Shown: positions 43,901 to 50,096 of the stretch, one piece after another
How positions within the stretch are numbered: the stretch's first letter is position 1
Layout: every line of letters begins with the position of its first letter
Origin: an uncultured bacterium
GTDB taxonomy: Bacteria; Verrucomicrobiota; Kiritimatiellia; RFP12; UBA1067
Reading direction: 5' to 3'
Assembly (NCBI GenBank): GCA_902770045.1
Contig: CACXRO010000033.1
Location: 1 to 50,096, forward strand
DNA length: 50,096 nt
Program-made: the position numbers and the translations under genes
Notes under the pieces: model-generated
The model's database searches: none
Seen by the model: only the letters and a program-made list of their open reading frames with translations
Told to the model about the DNA's origin: nothing

Positions 43901-46900
43901 CAGGCGGTGCGCGGGTCGAACGCCTTGACGGGCACCCAGACCTTGCGGGATCGGTCGAGCTTGTCCTTGGCGAGGCCGTGGTACTGGTAGACGCTGTGGT
44001 GGAGGAGCGTTACGGTCTTCAGCGTCGGGCGCTCGACGACCGTCGCCCCCGCGCGCAGAAAGGCCGCCACCCACTTCTCGTGGAGCTCCTGGCCGACCAC
44101 CAGCCGCCCGCTCGCGTCGTACTTCCACACCGAGTAGACGACGCCCGGGGCCGAGGCGAGGACGGACCGCTTGGCCGTGACGCCCTCTTCCATGACGTCG
44201 ATCCTGAACCCGGGCTCCACCGCGGCGGGCTCGCCGATGTAGTAGGTGTCGCCGTAGCGCACGCACTTCCAGGTCGAGCCGGCGCTGAGGTAGCTTACGA
44301 GGTAGACGGCACCGGCCTCGCCGGAGACTCCGATGGAGGAGTTGGTCTTGACGTTCTCCGACGCGGTGATGTAGGCGTTGGTGACGCGGCCGCCGTCGGT
44401 GACGTTCGCGATGTAGGTCATGCCGGAGGCGAAGTCCTCGGCGTCCACCTCGAAGCGCCCGTCGAGCTCGGAGTTGATCATCGCGTAGCGCTCGACCGCG
44501 CCGTTGCGGAGGACGCCGATCACGAAGCGTTCCTCGAGCGCGAGCTCGGCCTTGGCGTCGCCGTCGGGGTTGGCGCCGGCGTCGCCGGCGACGAGCGGGT
44601 CGGTCTCGGAGATGTACACCTCGAATCCGTCGGGCAGGCCGTCGCCGTCGGTGTCGTAGTCGACGGGGCTGGTGCCAAGCTCGAACTCGAGGAGGTCGGA
44701 GATGCCGTCGTCGTCGGTGTCGGAGTAGGCGAGCTGGTCGTTGGCCTGGGTGGGGTTGTACCTCCGCTCGACCTCCTCGGGCGCGATCCGGTGCGGCTCG
44801 GCCGGGCAGAGGGTGTTGTAGCGGCGGCCCTCGAGGCGGCGGTAGTTGCCGTCGAGGTCGACGAAGCCGACGTGGGCGCGGTACCAGATGTAGTACTCGT
44901 AGCCGTCGGGCAGGCCGTCGTCGTCGGTGTCGGCCAGCGTCGGGTCGGTCGGGTTCTCGGGCGTCCAGAGGAGCCAGGAGGTCTCGTTGGTCGCGTCATG
45001 CCCGTTCTTGGCGCACCAGGTGAAGAAGCCCATGTACTCGAGCGCGGAGAGGGTCGACTCGGCGTCGTCCCTCGGGTTGGTGTAGCGGCGCTCGGGCGCG
45101 GCGTTGCGCACGCCGGAGAGCGCCGGGCCGTTGTTGAGGTGGTAGTCCCAGCCGCGGATCTCGCGCCGCGCGTTGAACGGCAAGCCGGTCGAGATCCAGT
45201 CGGCGGCGGTGCCGGGGACGAACTTCGCGTACTCCACCGCCTCCGAGGCCGGCAGGTAGTCGCCGTCCTCGTTGTAGTTGTGGAGCTTGGCGAAGTCGTT
45301 GCCGGCGAAGGAGCCGTCGTCGCCGAAGACGCCGAAGCCGGCGTAGAGCTTGACGTAGGCGTCGGGGATCTCGTCGGCGTTGATGTCGCCGAGGTTGTCG
45401 GAGACGTAGAACTCGCGCGAGAAGACCGCCTCCACCTCGGTGGACGGGTAGGCGCCGCTGTTGTCGCTTTCGGTGGCCGGCAGCGCCGGCTTGAAGTCCT
45501 GCGCCGTCGACGGCTTGCGCGCCGGGTTGACCACCTGGACCGACCAGGTGCCGCCGTCGCGGTCCTTCATCAGCCAGCAGTAGAAGTAGTTGTCGAACTC
45601 GCCATGGTAGTCGTAGCGCGGCACGCCGCTCGAGGCGTCGTACTTGCCGCCGAGCGCGTTGGGCTCGGCCGCGAGGTCGAAGCCCGCGGCGACGCCGAGC
45701 GAGCCGTCGTCGTAGGCGACGGTGTTGGTGGCGGGGTAGCCGGCCGCGTAGAGGTACGCCTGGCTGTCGTTCTCGGAGTACAGCCAGGTCTGCTGGAACT
45801 GGAGGATGGAGTACTGGCCGGTCGACCGCTGGACGTAGATGTGGCCGCGGCCGAGGCCGGCGGCGCCGCCGTACTTGGAGCCGGCGGTTTCGCTGGGGCC
45901 GACCGGGTTGATGACGACTTCCTTGGTCGGGATGACGTGGATGTAGAACTCGTACACCGCCTCGCCGCCGTCGCCGTCGCGCGCGGTCACCGTGACCTTG
46001 GTGTACTTGGCGGACGGCACCTTGAACTTGTAGGTGCCGGAGGCGGTGGCGGTCTTCGGCGACTTCGAGGAGAAGGAGATCGTGGTCGCGGCGTCCTTGA
46101 CCTTCACCGAGCGCTTGTTGTTGACGTCGGCGACCGACCAGGAGATGGAGGCGTCGCGGTTGGTGACGTCGGGCGCGATGTCCTTGTACGTCCACTTGAG
46201 CTCGACCAGCTCGCCGGCCGTCCACTCGTTGGTGGCGCCGTCGTAGCCGGCCCAGTCCTGGGAGCTGACGATGTCGAGCCCGATCTCCGGATCGACGTTC
46301 ATGAGCGTGACCTGCTCCTCGATCGCGGCGAAGTACTCCGCCCAGGTCATGTCGTCGCTGGCCTTGGTCGTCGTGACCACCTCGGCCTTGACGATGAACT
46401 CGGAGGGGTCCATCACCGGGCCCGAGCCGCCGTTCTGGCTGTCGAGGTGGAAGTACACCTTGACGCCGTCGATGGTGGCGGCCTTCGCGTTCTTGAAGGA
46501 GACCACGATGCCCTCGTCGTCGTCCACCTGCACGTTGCCGGCGGAGTCCTGGAGGTGGAACACCGCGCGCGGGTCGTCCTGGAAGTCGGTCGGCAGCGTC
46601 ACCTTCACCTTAAGCGGGTTGGAGGAGCCGAGCGGCTCGCGGCCGGGCGCGCCGTCGGGGTCGGGCCACTCCGAGACCTTGACCGTGAAGTAGTTGTACT
46701 TGGAGTTGGAGGTCTCGACGTAGTTCGGGCCGCCGCTCTTGGCGAAGTCGACGACCACGGTCGGCACCTCGCCGACCATCACGTAGAAGACGTACCTGGC
46801 GGCGCCGAAGGCGTTCGGGTCGGCCGCGCGCATGTCGCGGTCCTGCAGCTGCAGGGTGACGGTCTGGACCTGGTTCTCCTCGTCGAAGGTGAAGTTGGCG

Positions 46901-49422
46901 GTGGCGACGCCGTTGGAGTCGACCGTGGTGATCTGGCTCCGGGTGGAACGGCGCTCGGAGGTGCCGTCGGTCCAGGTCCACTTGACGCGGGTGGTGCCGC
47001 TCGTCGCGTCGACGACGCCGAAGTCGGCCACCTTGACGCTGAACTGCACCGGGGCGGTCGCGGAGAGCGGGTTCGGGTAGCGCGCGCCGTTGGCGACCTC
47101 GTGCCGGTTCGTCTCGTCGCCGCCCCACACGCCCTCGGAGGCGAAGTACGGCGCGACGTTGGTCACGGTGAGCGTCCAGGTGCCGCCCAGGGAGTAGGTG
47201 GTGAGCGTCCTCGCCTCGGGATCGAACCAGTCCCGCCTGTCGCGGAGCACCACGCCGAGGTTGACCTTGCGGCCCTCGACGTTGCCGTCGAGGAGCTTCA
47301 GGGCGGCGTAGTCGGAGTAGTGCGCGTAGTCGCCGGAGGTGGTGATCTTGAGGCCGTTGGTGAACGCCGAGGTGTAGACGAGGTTGGAGCTCGCTTCGTC
47401 CATCGGCTGGATGAAGGCGTACATCTCGGCCGCGGAGGAGGAGGAGAGGACCGCCCTCACGTAGACCTGCTGGCCCTCGGCGTAGGTCGGGTCGTGGTCG
47501 GGCTCGGCGCTCTTGTCGGTGGTGGAGAACGTGGCCGCCATCACCGTGAGCGGCGCCTTGGCCTCGATCTCGATGATCGAGCCGTCGAGGGTGGTGTCGC
47601 TCGCGTTGTTCATCTGGTCCCACACCTGCACCGTGCCGCGGAGCGGGTTGCCCTCGGCGGGGATGACGATCGGGAAGGACACCTGCTCGTTCTCGGCGAA
47701 GTGGATCTCGTTCGACTCGCACACCTTGGTGCCGCCGAGGTAGATCACCACCCGGTAGCCGTTGGTGTTCTGCGCGGAGAGGTCGCGCCAGTTGTCGCTG
47801 ACGGTAACGTCGACGTTCACCGTGTCGTTCTTGAAGCCCGAGGACGGGATCGAGGCCGACACCACCGGCTTCTGGTCGGTCACCTTGACCGTGAGGCCGC
47901 GGTGCGCGCCGTCCTTGAACTGCTCGTAGGCGGCGGGCTGCGTCGCCTGGTCGATGAGGTTGGTGATGGCGACGCCGGTCGTCTTCAGCTCCTTGCAGGT
48001 GCCGAGCGGGTAGATGTAGAAGTAGGTCTCGGTCTGGCCGCGCGGCATCGTGATCTCGGCGAGCGACGCGGTGCTCGCCGGGTCGGCGCCGTCGGAGTCG
48101 GAGACGAAGATGTACTTCTCCGCCACCGGGTCGATGGCCGTCGAGCCCACGCTCATCATCAGCTTCACCCTGACGTCGTAGTCGTTGAACGGCTTGGAGA
48201 AGGTCATCTTCATCCGCGAGCCGACCGTGTAGGCGCTAGTCGCCTCCAGCGTGACCGAGCGGTTGCCGTCGGCGTCGGACAGGGTGATGAACGGCGACGG
48301 CGCGGCCACGACGCGCACGCGGCGGGTCACCATGCAGCCGTCCACGATCTCCTGCGCGGCGTTGATCGCCGGGATCTTGGTGGCGCAGAGGACGAGGTTC
48401 GTCCACGCGCCCGGCGCGGCCGTGGTCCCGCCCTTGAGCTTGAAGGCGGAAATGCCGTTCGCGGTGAGCTGCACCGGGTAGACCCGGCGCGTCACCGTCT
48501 CGCCCTTGACCAGGTACGAGACGTCCTCGCCGTCGATGCCGTCGACGGAGAACACGCTCTCGTCCTCGCTCCAGATGTAGACGGTGGTGGCGGCGCCCTC
48601 TTCCTGGGCGGTGCCGACGATCGCCGGGGCCTTGCCCACGTCGTCGGAGAGGCCCTGGTAGACTTCGCGCCAGACCTTGGCCGAGGGGTCGGTCTCGTCG
48701 GCGTAGGAGGGCTCGAAGTCGATCGTCTGCACGTAGAGGCCGGGGTAGACCTTCTCGACCACGAGGTGGGGGTGGCCGTCGCTGGGCTGGCTCGGGTAGT
48801 CGCTCGGCTCGGGGGAGAGGCTCTGGGGGCCGAGCCAGAACTCGGCCGAGGTGCCCAGGTCGTTGACCAGCTTCCAGTAGCGGTTGGCGAAGCCGTTGAC
48901 CGTCTCGACGTTCACGAACTGCAGGCTGTACGAGATGGTCGGGGTGGCGTCGAGGATCTCGTCCCTGGCGTTGACCAGCCTGACCGGCAGGCCGAGCTGG
49001 CCTTCCTTAACCGTGTACTTGAAGTAGAAGTCGGTGTAGTACGGCACCTCCCCGTTCACGCCCGATTGCTCGCCGTTCGGGCCGACGGTGGCGTAGTCGG
49101 CCGTCACCTTCTCGGAGCCGATCGCGATCCTGAGGCCCGGCCAGTAGACCGTCGCCATCCCGTCGCCGAGCGCGGCGCCGGTGGCGCTCTGGAGGATCTG
49201 CCACTCGTGGGTGGTGGTGTCGCGGAACTCCTCGTCGAGGAGTCGCACCAAAATGAAGAACGTCTCGCCCACCTTGTGCGGGGTCACGTTGTTGGGGTAG
49301 GTGTACCCGAGCGACAGGTCGTGGACCGCCTCCACCGAGCGGATGTCGCCCTTGCCGCCCACCGCCTGGGCTCCGAATGCGGCGAGGGCCGCAAGCGCGA
49401 ACAGCGCAATACGCTTCTTCAT
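34972..49422 (-). CDS. Giant secreted repeat protein, N-terminal 4.7 kaa
   Basis: Starts MKKRIALFALAALAAFGAQA, a clear signal peptide, after GAGGAGGACAG. The open frame runs to 34972, but the last ~100 residues (after EVKGEAAS, near 35.29 kb) are Arg-rich out-of-frame sequence. Order from the N-terminus: beta-sandwich domains (49.3-45.9 kb), a dense field of thrombospondin type 3-like calcium loops (DTDDDGLPDGYEYYIW, DTDDDGISDLLEF, DTDGDGLPDGFEVY; 45-43 kb), a LamG/concanavalin-like domain (about 41.6-41.05 kb, TVECWAKPEG to GYIDEVRVWDG), more calcium loops, then the repeated modules. An adhesin or matrix protein is likely. First of the giant's two frames. Confidence 0.87.
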   Translation of the reverse strand: MKKRIALFALAALAAFGAQAVGGKGDIRSVEAVHDLSLGYTYPNNVTPHKVGETFFILVRLLDEEFRDTTTHEWQILQSATGAALGDGMATVYWPGLRIAIGSEKVTADYATVGPNGEQSGVNGEVPYYTDFYFKYTVKEGQLGLPVRLVNARDEILDATPTISYSLQFVNVETVNGFANRYWKLVNDLGTSAEFWLGPQSLSPEPSDYPSQPSDGHPHLVVEKVYPGLYVQTIDFEPSYADETDPSAKVWREVYQGLSDDVGKAPAIVGTAQEEGAATTVYIWSEDESVFSVDGIDGEDVSYLVKGETVTRRVYPVQLTANGISAFKLKGGTTAAPGAWTNLVLCATKIPAINAAQEIVDGCMVTRRVRVVAAPSPFITLSDADGNRSVTLEATSAYTVGSRMKMTFSKPFNDYDVRVKLMMSVGSTAIDPVAEKYIFVSDSDGADPASTASLAEITMPRGQTETYFYIYPLGTCKELKTTGVAITNLIDQATQPAAYEQFKDGAHRGLTVKVTDQKPVVSASIPSSGFKNDTVNVDVTVSDNWRDLSAQNTNGYRVVIYLGGTKVCESNEIHFAENEQVSFPIVIPAEGNPLRGTVQVWDQMNNASDTTLDGSIIEIEAKAPLTVMAATFSTTDKSAEPDHDPTYAEGQQVYVRAVLSSSSAAEMYAFIQPMDEASSNLVYTSAFTNGLKITTSGDYAHYSDYAALKLLDGNVEGRKVNLGVVLRDRRDWFDPEARTLTTYSLGGTWTLTVTNVAPYFASEGVWGGDETNRHEVANGARYPNPLSATAPVQFSVKVADFGVVDATSGTTRVKWTWTDGTSERRSTRSQITTVDSNGVATANFTFDEENQVQTVTLQLQDRDMRAADPNAFGAARYVFYVMVGEVPTVVVDFAKSGGPNYVETSNSKYNYFTVKVSEWPDPDGAPGREPLGSSNPLKVKVTLPTDFQDDPRAVFHLQDSAGNVQVDDDEGIVVSFKNAKAATIDGVKVYFHLDSQNGGSGPVMDPSEFIVKAEVVTTTKASDDMTWAEYFAAIEEQVTLMNVDPEIGLDIVSSQDWAGYDGATNEWTAGELVELKWTYKDIAPDVTNRDASISWSVADVNNKRSVKVKDAATTISFSSKSPKTATASGTYKFKVPSAKYTKVTVTARDGDGGEAVYEFYIHVIPTKEVVINPVGPSETAGSKYGGAAGLGRGHIYVQRSTGQYSILQFQQTWLYSENDSQAYLYAAGYPATNTVAYDDGSLGVAAGFDLAAEPNALGGKYDASSGVPRYDYHGEFDNYFYCWLMKDRDGGTWSVQVVNPARKPSTAQDFKPALPATESDNSGAYPSTEVEAVFSREFYVSDNLGDINADEIPDAYVKLYAGFGVFGDDGSFAGNDFAKLHNYNEDGDYLPASEAVEYAKFVPGTAADWISTGLPFNARREIRGWDYHLNNGPALSGVRNAAPERRYTNPRDDAESTLSALEYMGFFTWCAKNGHDATNETSWLLWTPENPTDPTLADTDDDGLPDGYEYYIWYRAHVGFVDLDGNYRRLEGRRYNTLCPAEPHRIAPEEVERRYNPTQANDQLAYSDTDDDGISDLLEFELGTSPVDYDTDGDGLPDGFEVYISETDPLVAGDAGANPDGDAKAELALEERFVIGVLRNGAVERYAMINSELDGRFEVDAEDFASGMTYIANVTDGGRVTNAYITASENVKTNSSIGVSGEAGAVYLVSYLSAGSTWKCVRYGDTYYIGEPAAVEPGFRIDVMEEGVTAKRSVLASAPGVVYSVWKYDASGRLVVGQELHEKWVAAFLRAGATVVERPTLKTVTLLHHSVYQYHGLAKDKLDRSRKVWVPVKAFDPRTAWRVAGGAETSAFTTYDEFMYPHFLVQDSYRYAAGDALFTGGWTVSLTELTPSRDHGTRQSIWKRYCPDPNNADTDADGSPDGWEAYLFMGQPAYVGGGAYVDERNYSFVLTPSIYNGGAPISPGSPVWPAATGDTSWADEYAGYDSTAAYPACETIVNANRFPEWTNKAWPTDPWQDDTDGDGLGDFAERGFFLYGEATAPGAGGGLNPLSWDTDGDMLPDSWEAAFPGTYTASDESTTETTTSVDENGVTNTTVSVTRAKGTWSGGMDGTVGDATLDYDRDGLQNWQEYLVGAMRCWRYDDTMSEWGMHEFNRSTFEEALQDPGSYLWNLFWTKYLVSDGQQGANPDGQYAGYNPRIQVSGFFDCSANYFTLCENPWDPACGNWYMFHDGINHDLSNPGEEWTFTFMGAEIQCNRFTWRPALESVFGLVSDPSDSLGDNPLGDYEYGALDEGYVIAPGNYICCDPTKADTDRDGMDDFYELFHGMNPLLGVAAADEPGVAGYDVVYAAYGAAKKIRDGVACPVASAEVNYWKRPARMGETGSNPCWRITARHGLGLSDYDFEAYPWLGGLATADPDGDGLRNQTEAIMTDMQAASTWLHSDPTPLWMTDFGYRGSLTSRYYLPTTTPTETFSSMLGFPDGFVDVHTGKSYKFNDFMGITWEDGNITIIGIDLNFVNAIDTIYAFEENEGYDTDHDYLSDHDEAAGKTKSSSDPQDSDSPRRRQAMWLPGSEALLETTLEDSEIQPATLIGGTDLPFLYYTVECWAKPEGDLTREQTLVERAIWTGESNLGDELYLRKNFLIGIKNGRWYTMYHSADTSVDDPQEILDGPLATTNWTHVAATYDGDFLSLYVNGVKYKQKKTSLRPENGVAAVSVNEGGRLNGSVDWGNAVAILVGASARDFFGIVMDSAWRGFSMVGTTFTDYNRFYQGYIDEVRVWDGARTESEIRADYRKRYTRDDALANRQAVWEVWRQGIVNRAPSTNGRLPAELKRHWTFDHMPGGVSSDVVMKRPAGFTTAEGVVDAKAIWSRPVDWASPWWASMPYIRSKVYYDQAWIPWISDTVGHLPRFDKTTTDSKYWSEDLVGGELASEQGYSQVVFPRSAEPWSRWRQVLRDTNPVTSIDERWNWVNGDQTLKLMYSFTMRHRLKEGFDLIPLGRAFAKRISSAEGGMWDDGSAADAWAETGTDADFDRLPDWWADYARNNYCDPLDPPEKIGWDTAVDYNGIPMSAWAAYLRDLARGMLSDGNYHPEYADTRDLDHDGIPDWWEDMYKVDTGSKDDAAADPDHDGLSNYQEYLVAERDRLFALDPTLAHSVTEDVVDYFVQTTNSLGETVYLGELYADHDFMEDLEEDANGLDRTRYDANTDADEDGWSAWSEMRYSDYKMSIAQKFVSHLAGPEEEVDKPVPVVHAKLRYNGTKVPVGSTAPIIVQAYSGNNLQNEPTAVYKFTPGEVKERFLYLGFFEDRVFHGTLTPGWVVNNLNSISIQVAHAQPDDVFSWIITDESGNETFYRGTYQEMWTAYSTYGSACKVSKEAFTWENVIDTEWDGANWLQTSAVDATMKGHLLLHHKRAGSIDFVTGDFDLDLSGLKDYAMAGSNVWLGQYFYRIRYESVIPTLQTKNLEISLAKPDQGSLTDGTTAFVAFIDADGNGVFTPETDPIGFAKDIEVGWDQVPSLVIEMTDSSQAAGQRFAYGGGSNSVDTLRIIRTSVNGSEEGVKRRIVYSRETGDVKRNTVYEGDLVTSGKFGLDWSSLRADLNAMEGVAFDDVTEVGYTVTLGGGSVQNIDPASVVRAFTVEYTTKPVKPTLYSPSALADPKVETARPEFKWSGADGYTSFILQIWNAETNVYASPLTALPPTDSFGRYVWTPPVYIGTDAADDAWALNNNTNYRWRVAMFNAKFSDTNDASVAWSDFAAFETRLAPANDFSTRLGRADVKVRYYGPATNALGTVIVQLFRNADFAGVPAAQTRLYAADLAAEANSLTNAATVSFLGLDEDEYFAVAFIDRNGNAKREPYETWGYSAQVGLSLPAIWRPLGAQVDPTSSEVPEVEVFMEDTDVNRDDVLDWNQDESLLATAAAGTASGADTSDVDLDGLTGDEETGDTYTNKQRWDTDGDGMPDGWEARFADTDPLMADAELAADGDLMAFAVTNGIYRLVADAAGARYLVRDTNSTYRVGDVISTTNLVTTYDYTTVVADETGTNFVTVTYAGLGTNVLATGTFKIDSVSPVSVALVHAQVYDEFGYWQSTAVDPADPLTKPFTALDKYMLARYFEAIGFTGVREEAMNVAKTWKDFTLKPLDADCDRDGVADGWELYLMFGTNGVATAQTLAKPVDAEISPWKYADRDADIDGDELSLVDEYAQGRTPSDPWNMYSVYEELFAAGVVPEDAEKFTDAKARRFAIAAADYDDDWDLDQISNVQEMWAYYRDMDRLADIDPENPRSDGFTPDYFRMIGTNSYLGAYYNGGEFVERDARGILDITDLEMAGTRDLYHSGWDLWSIVRYSYAQQEQASEEGVSEELNIANKYTYVMYEGYEGVTEDALVEFHQALGHPSCTSLGGVIASHGGIEKMKQDIREQSVSSLDAEGFETPEPMVRFTFKYTGFGVRDIVVDVWQSSSIYPERGEQVTASYALQPAFDAGIAYAKAKIPSRGTLKQGAAKFIAYLDANGDGALSPGETFGVAEANVGYSNLDLTIRLGDGNPALPTVNLVDSGTNDTERPIQTVAIVRTKVNGQYVSPRGVMLKRYDNNVNRTAIYPSDWIDEVNGFIGVDKYLAFDPQDDIDPTDETLPAVEEVTYEIVKLRRSFLIEGDDGYKISNTNLNHYIYTEVVEDADTGDTSNIYHTVDQRVNEEFTLRYSVARDVPLEVKGEAASKPRPGRPRGHQVLARHRRHRLRRRHRRRLPAEEPGDGRRSQHRPRADRRVHEPPRDSRRRLVPRERHRLHRRRAHGQGRARQRQVPRGAVRHCGVVRVGRVQRRR

Positions 49423-49464
49423 GTCTGTCCTCCTCTTCTTCGTCGTCGAAATCTGCATGGCTTT

Positions 49465-49905
49465 TTACTTCTCCTCCGGCGTCGGCGCAGCGACGTCCTT
49501 GTACTCGCGCAGCACCTCGGCGGTCCTGCGCCTGTTGTCGGCATTCGCCGCCTCCAGATCCACTATGCGGCGGTAGAGCGACATCCACTCCGCCTCCTTC
49601 TCGAGCGCGGCCTTAACCGCCTCGTCGTCCGCGCCCGGCATCTTCGCGCGCATCGCGTCGACCATCGCCTTCATCTGGTCGGCGACCGCGTGTCGCGTGC
49701 GCGCGATCTCCACGCGGCGCTCGCGCCGCTCGCGCAGCTTGTCGGCGAACTCCGCCCTGCGCGCCTCGGCCAGGGCCGCCTGCGCCGCCGCGCCGTCGGG
49801 CTCCCCGCCTCCGCCGCAGCCGCGAAAACAAAGGAGACAAACCACCCCTACGCCAACTGCGCCAAGCACAATCGGCACGAGATATCTACTCGTGTTTTTC
49901 GTCAT
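49465..49905 (-). CDS. Small single-pass membrane protein with coiled coil
   Basis: 146 residues. A hydrophobic segment (about 8-26) is followed by CFRGCGGGG, then a continuous charged helix (residues 43-140, for example AEARRAEFADKLRERRERR, YRRIVDLEAANADNRRRTAEVL) that should form a coiled coil. No family recognised. The region fits a membrane-tethered periplasmic helix. No clear Shine-Dalgarno sequence is present. It lies 42 bp before the giant gene in the same direction with its own promoter, so it is probably the first gene of that transcript and may help the giant protein's export or anchoring; that is inference. Confidence 0.68.
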   Translation of the reverse strand: MTKNTSRYLVPIVLGAVGVGVVCLLCFRGCGGGGEPDGAAAQAALAEARRAEFADKLRERRERRVEIARTRHAVADQMKAMVDAMRAKMPGADDEAVKAALEKEAEWMSLYRRIVDLEAANADNRRRTAEVLREYKDVAAPTPEEK

Positions 49906-49958
49906 TTATCTACATGTCTTGCCTGATGAAGACACTATGCCCCCATCAAACAATGTGG

Positions 49959-49987
49959 ATAATACCAAAATATACTATGGGAATCAA
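49959..49987 (-). promoter_or_regulatory. Promoter of the small membrane protein and giant gene
   Basis: On the minus strand TTGATT (49982-49987), a 17-nt spacer, TATTAT (49959-49964) preceded by TGG as an extended -10. Start predicted near 49952, leaving a leader of about 47 nt. A TTGACA farther upstream lacks a matched -10 at good spacing. Confidence 0.7.
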
Positions 49988-50004
49988 GTGGGTATCTACG
50001 GTGC

Positions 50005-50023
50005 TTTGCCAGAGTGAACGCAA
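50005..50023 (-). repeat. Third copy of the 19-nt motif
   Basis: On the minus strand TTGCGTTCACTCTGGCAAA matches 16 of 19 positions with the copy at 76-94. It sits about 18 nt upstream of the -35 of the small membrane protein promoter, in the same orientation, a natural place for an activator or repressor site. Confidence 0.45.
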
Positions 50024-50096
50024 TTTTAAATTTTGTTTAGGTTGTCAAAGGCAGATGTTGGACAGCAGATTGGTTGAGGTAGCGATTCCTCCTGTC

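Noticed and set aside
42721..49926. Open frame of 2401 codons on the plus strand, opposite the N-terminal giant gene.
   Set aside because: Same antisense effect; the composition is aberrant and a signal peptide and recognisable domains are on the minus strand.

Overview
This 50 kb window is GC-rich DNA from a Gram-negative bacterium of the PVC group. Kiritimatiellota or a neighbouring Verrucomicrobia-type lineage is the best guess. The main evidence is a run of five genes matching, in content and order, the Akkermansia Amuc_1098-1102 pilus-like families. Huge secreted proteins built of calcium-binding (thrombospondin type 3-like) and InlB/Flg_new repeats, and a BspA-type leucine-rich protein, fit the same placement. 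The lineage is inferred from gene families, not from a marker-gene tree. I see no rRNA, tRNA, CRISPR array, insertion sequence or phage gene.

Layout. Positions 1-447 hold no gene but do hold inverted and short tandem repeats. From 448 to 3629 lie four tightly overlapping minus-strand genes: a YdcF/ElyC-like membrane protein, a glycosyltransferase, a methyltransferase and a secreted GH43 glycosidase. They follow tsf and rpsB (3657-5598), which have a strong promoter. mutM (5777-6592) faces away from two tandem small heat shock genes (6973-7719, the only plus-strand genes). The spacer between them is a mosaic of degenerate short tandem arrays. Minus-strand genes then continue: an ECF-like sigma factor and a membrane Ser/Thr kinase with overlapping codons, a BspA-like protein, coaE, a 1583-residue InlB-repeat protein, and the pilus-like set 16224-24089 (secretin, 1099-like, 1100-like, PilM/PilN fusion, 1102-like). 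Next come kdsD, pta and ackA. From 27474 to 49422 lies a single giant secreted-protein gene of about 22 kb, broken by one frameshift near 35.3 kb. A small membrane coiled-coil gene (49465-49905) with its own promoter precedes it.

How the genes fit together. Many of the products are surface or envelope proteins: an outer-membrane secretin complex, adhesin-like repeat proteins, an LPS/Kdo precursor enzyme and glycan enzymes. The kinase and sigma pair may control some of this, but nothing in the sequence proves it. pta-ackA indicates acetate-forming fermentation. No pilus motor ATPase, pilin or prepilin peptidase is present, so the secretin set looks like a pilin-less complex as far as this window shows.

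The most unusual features are the giant gene with its roughly 3 kb internal repeat units, and a series of degenerate 7-, 8- and 9-bp tandem arrays. The arrays sit in intergenic gaps, several starting exactly at stop codons.
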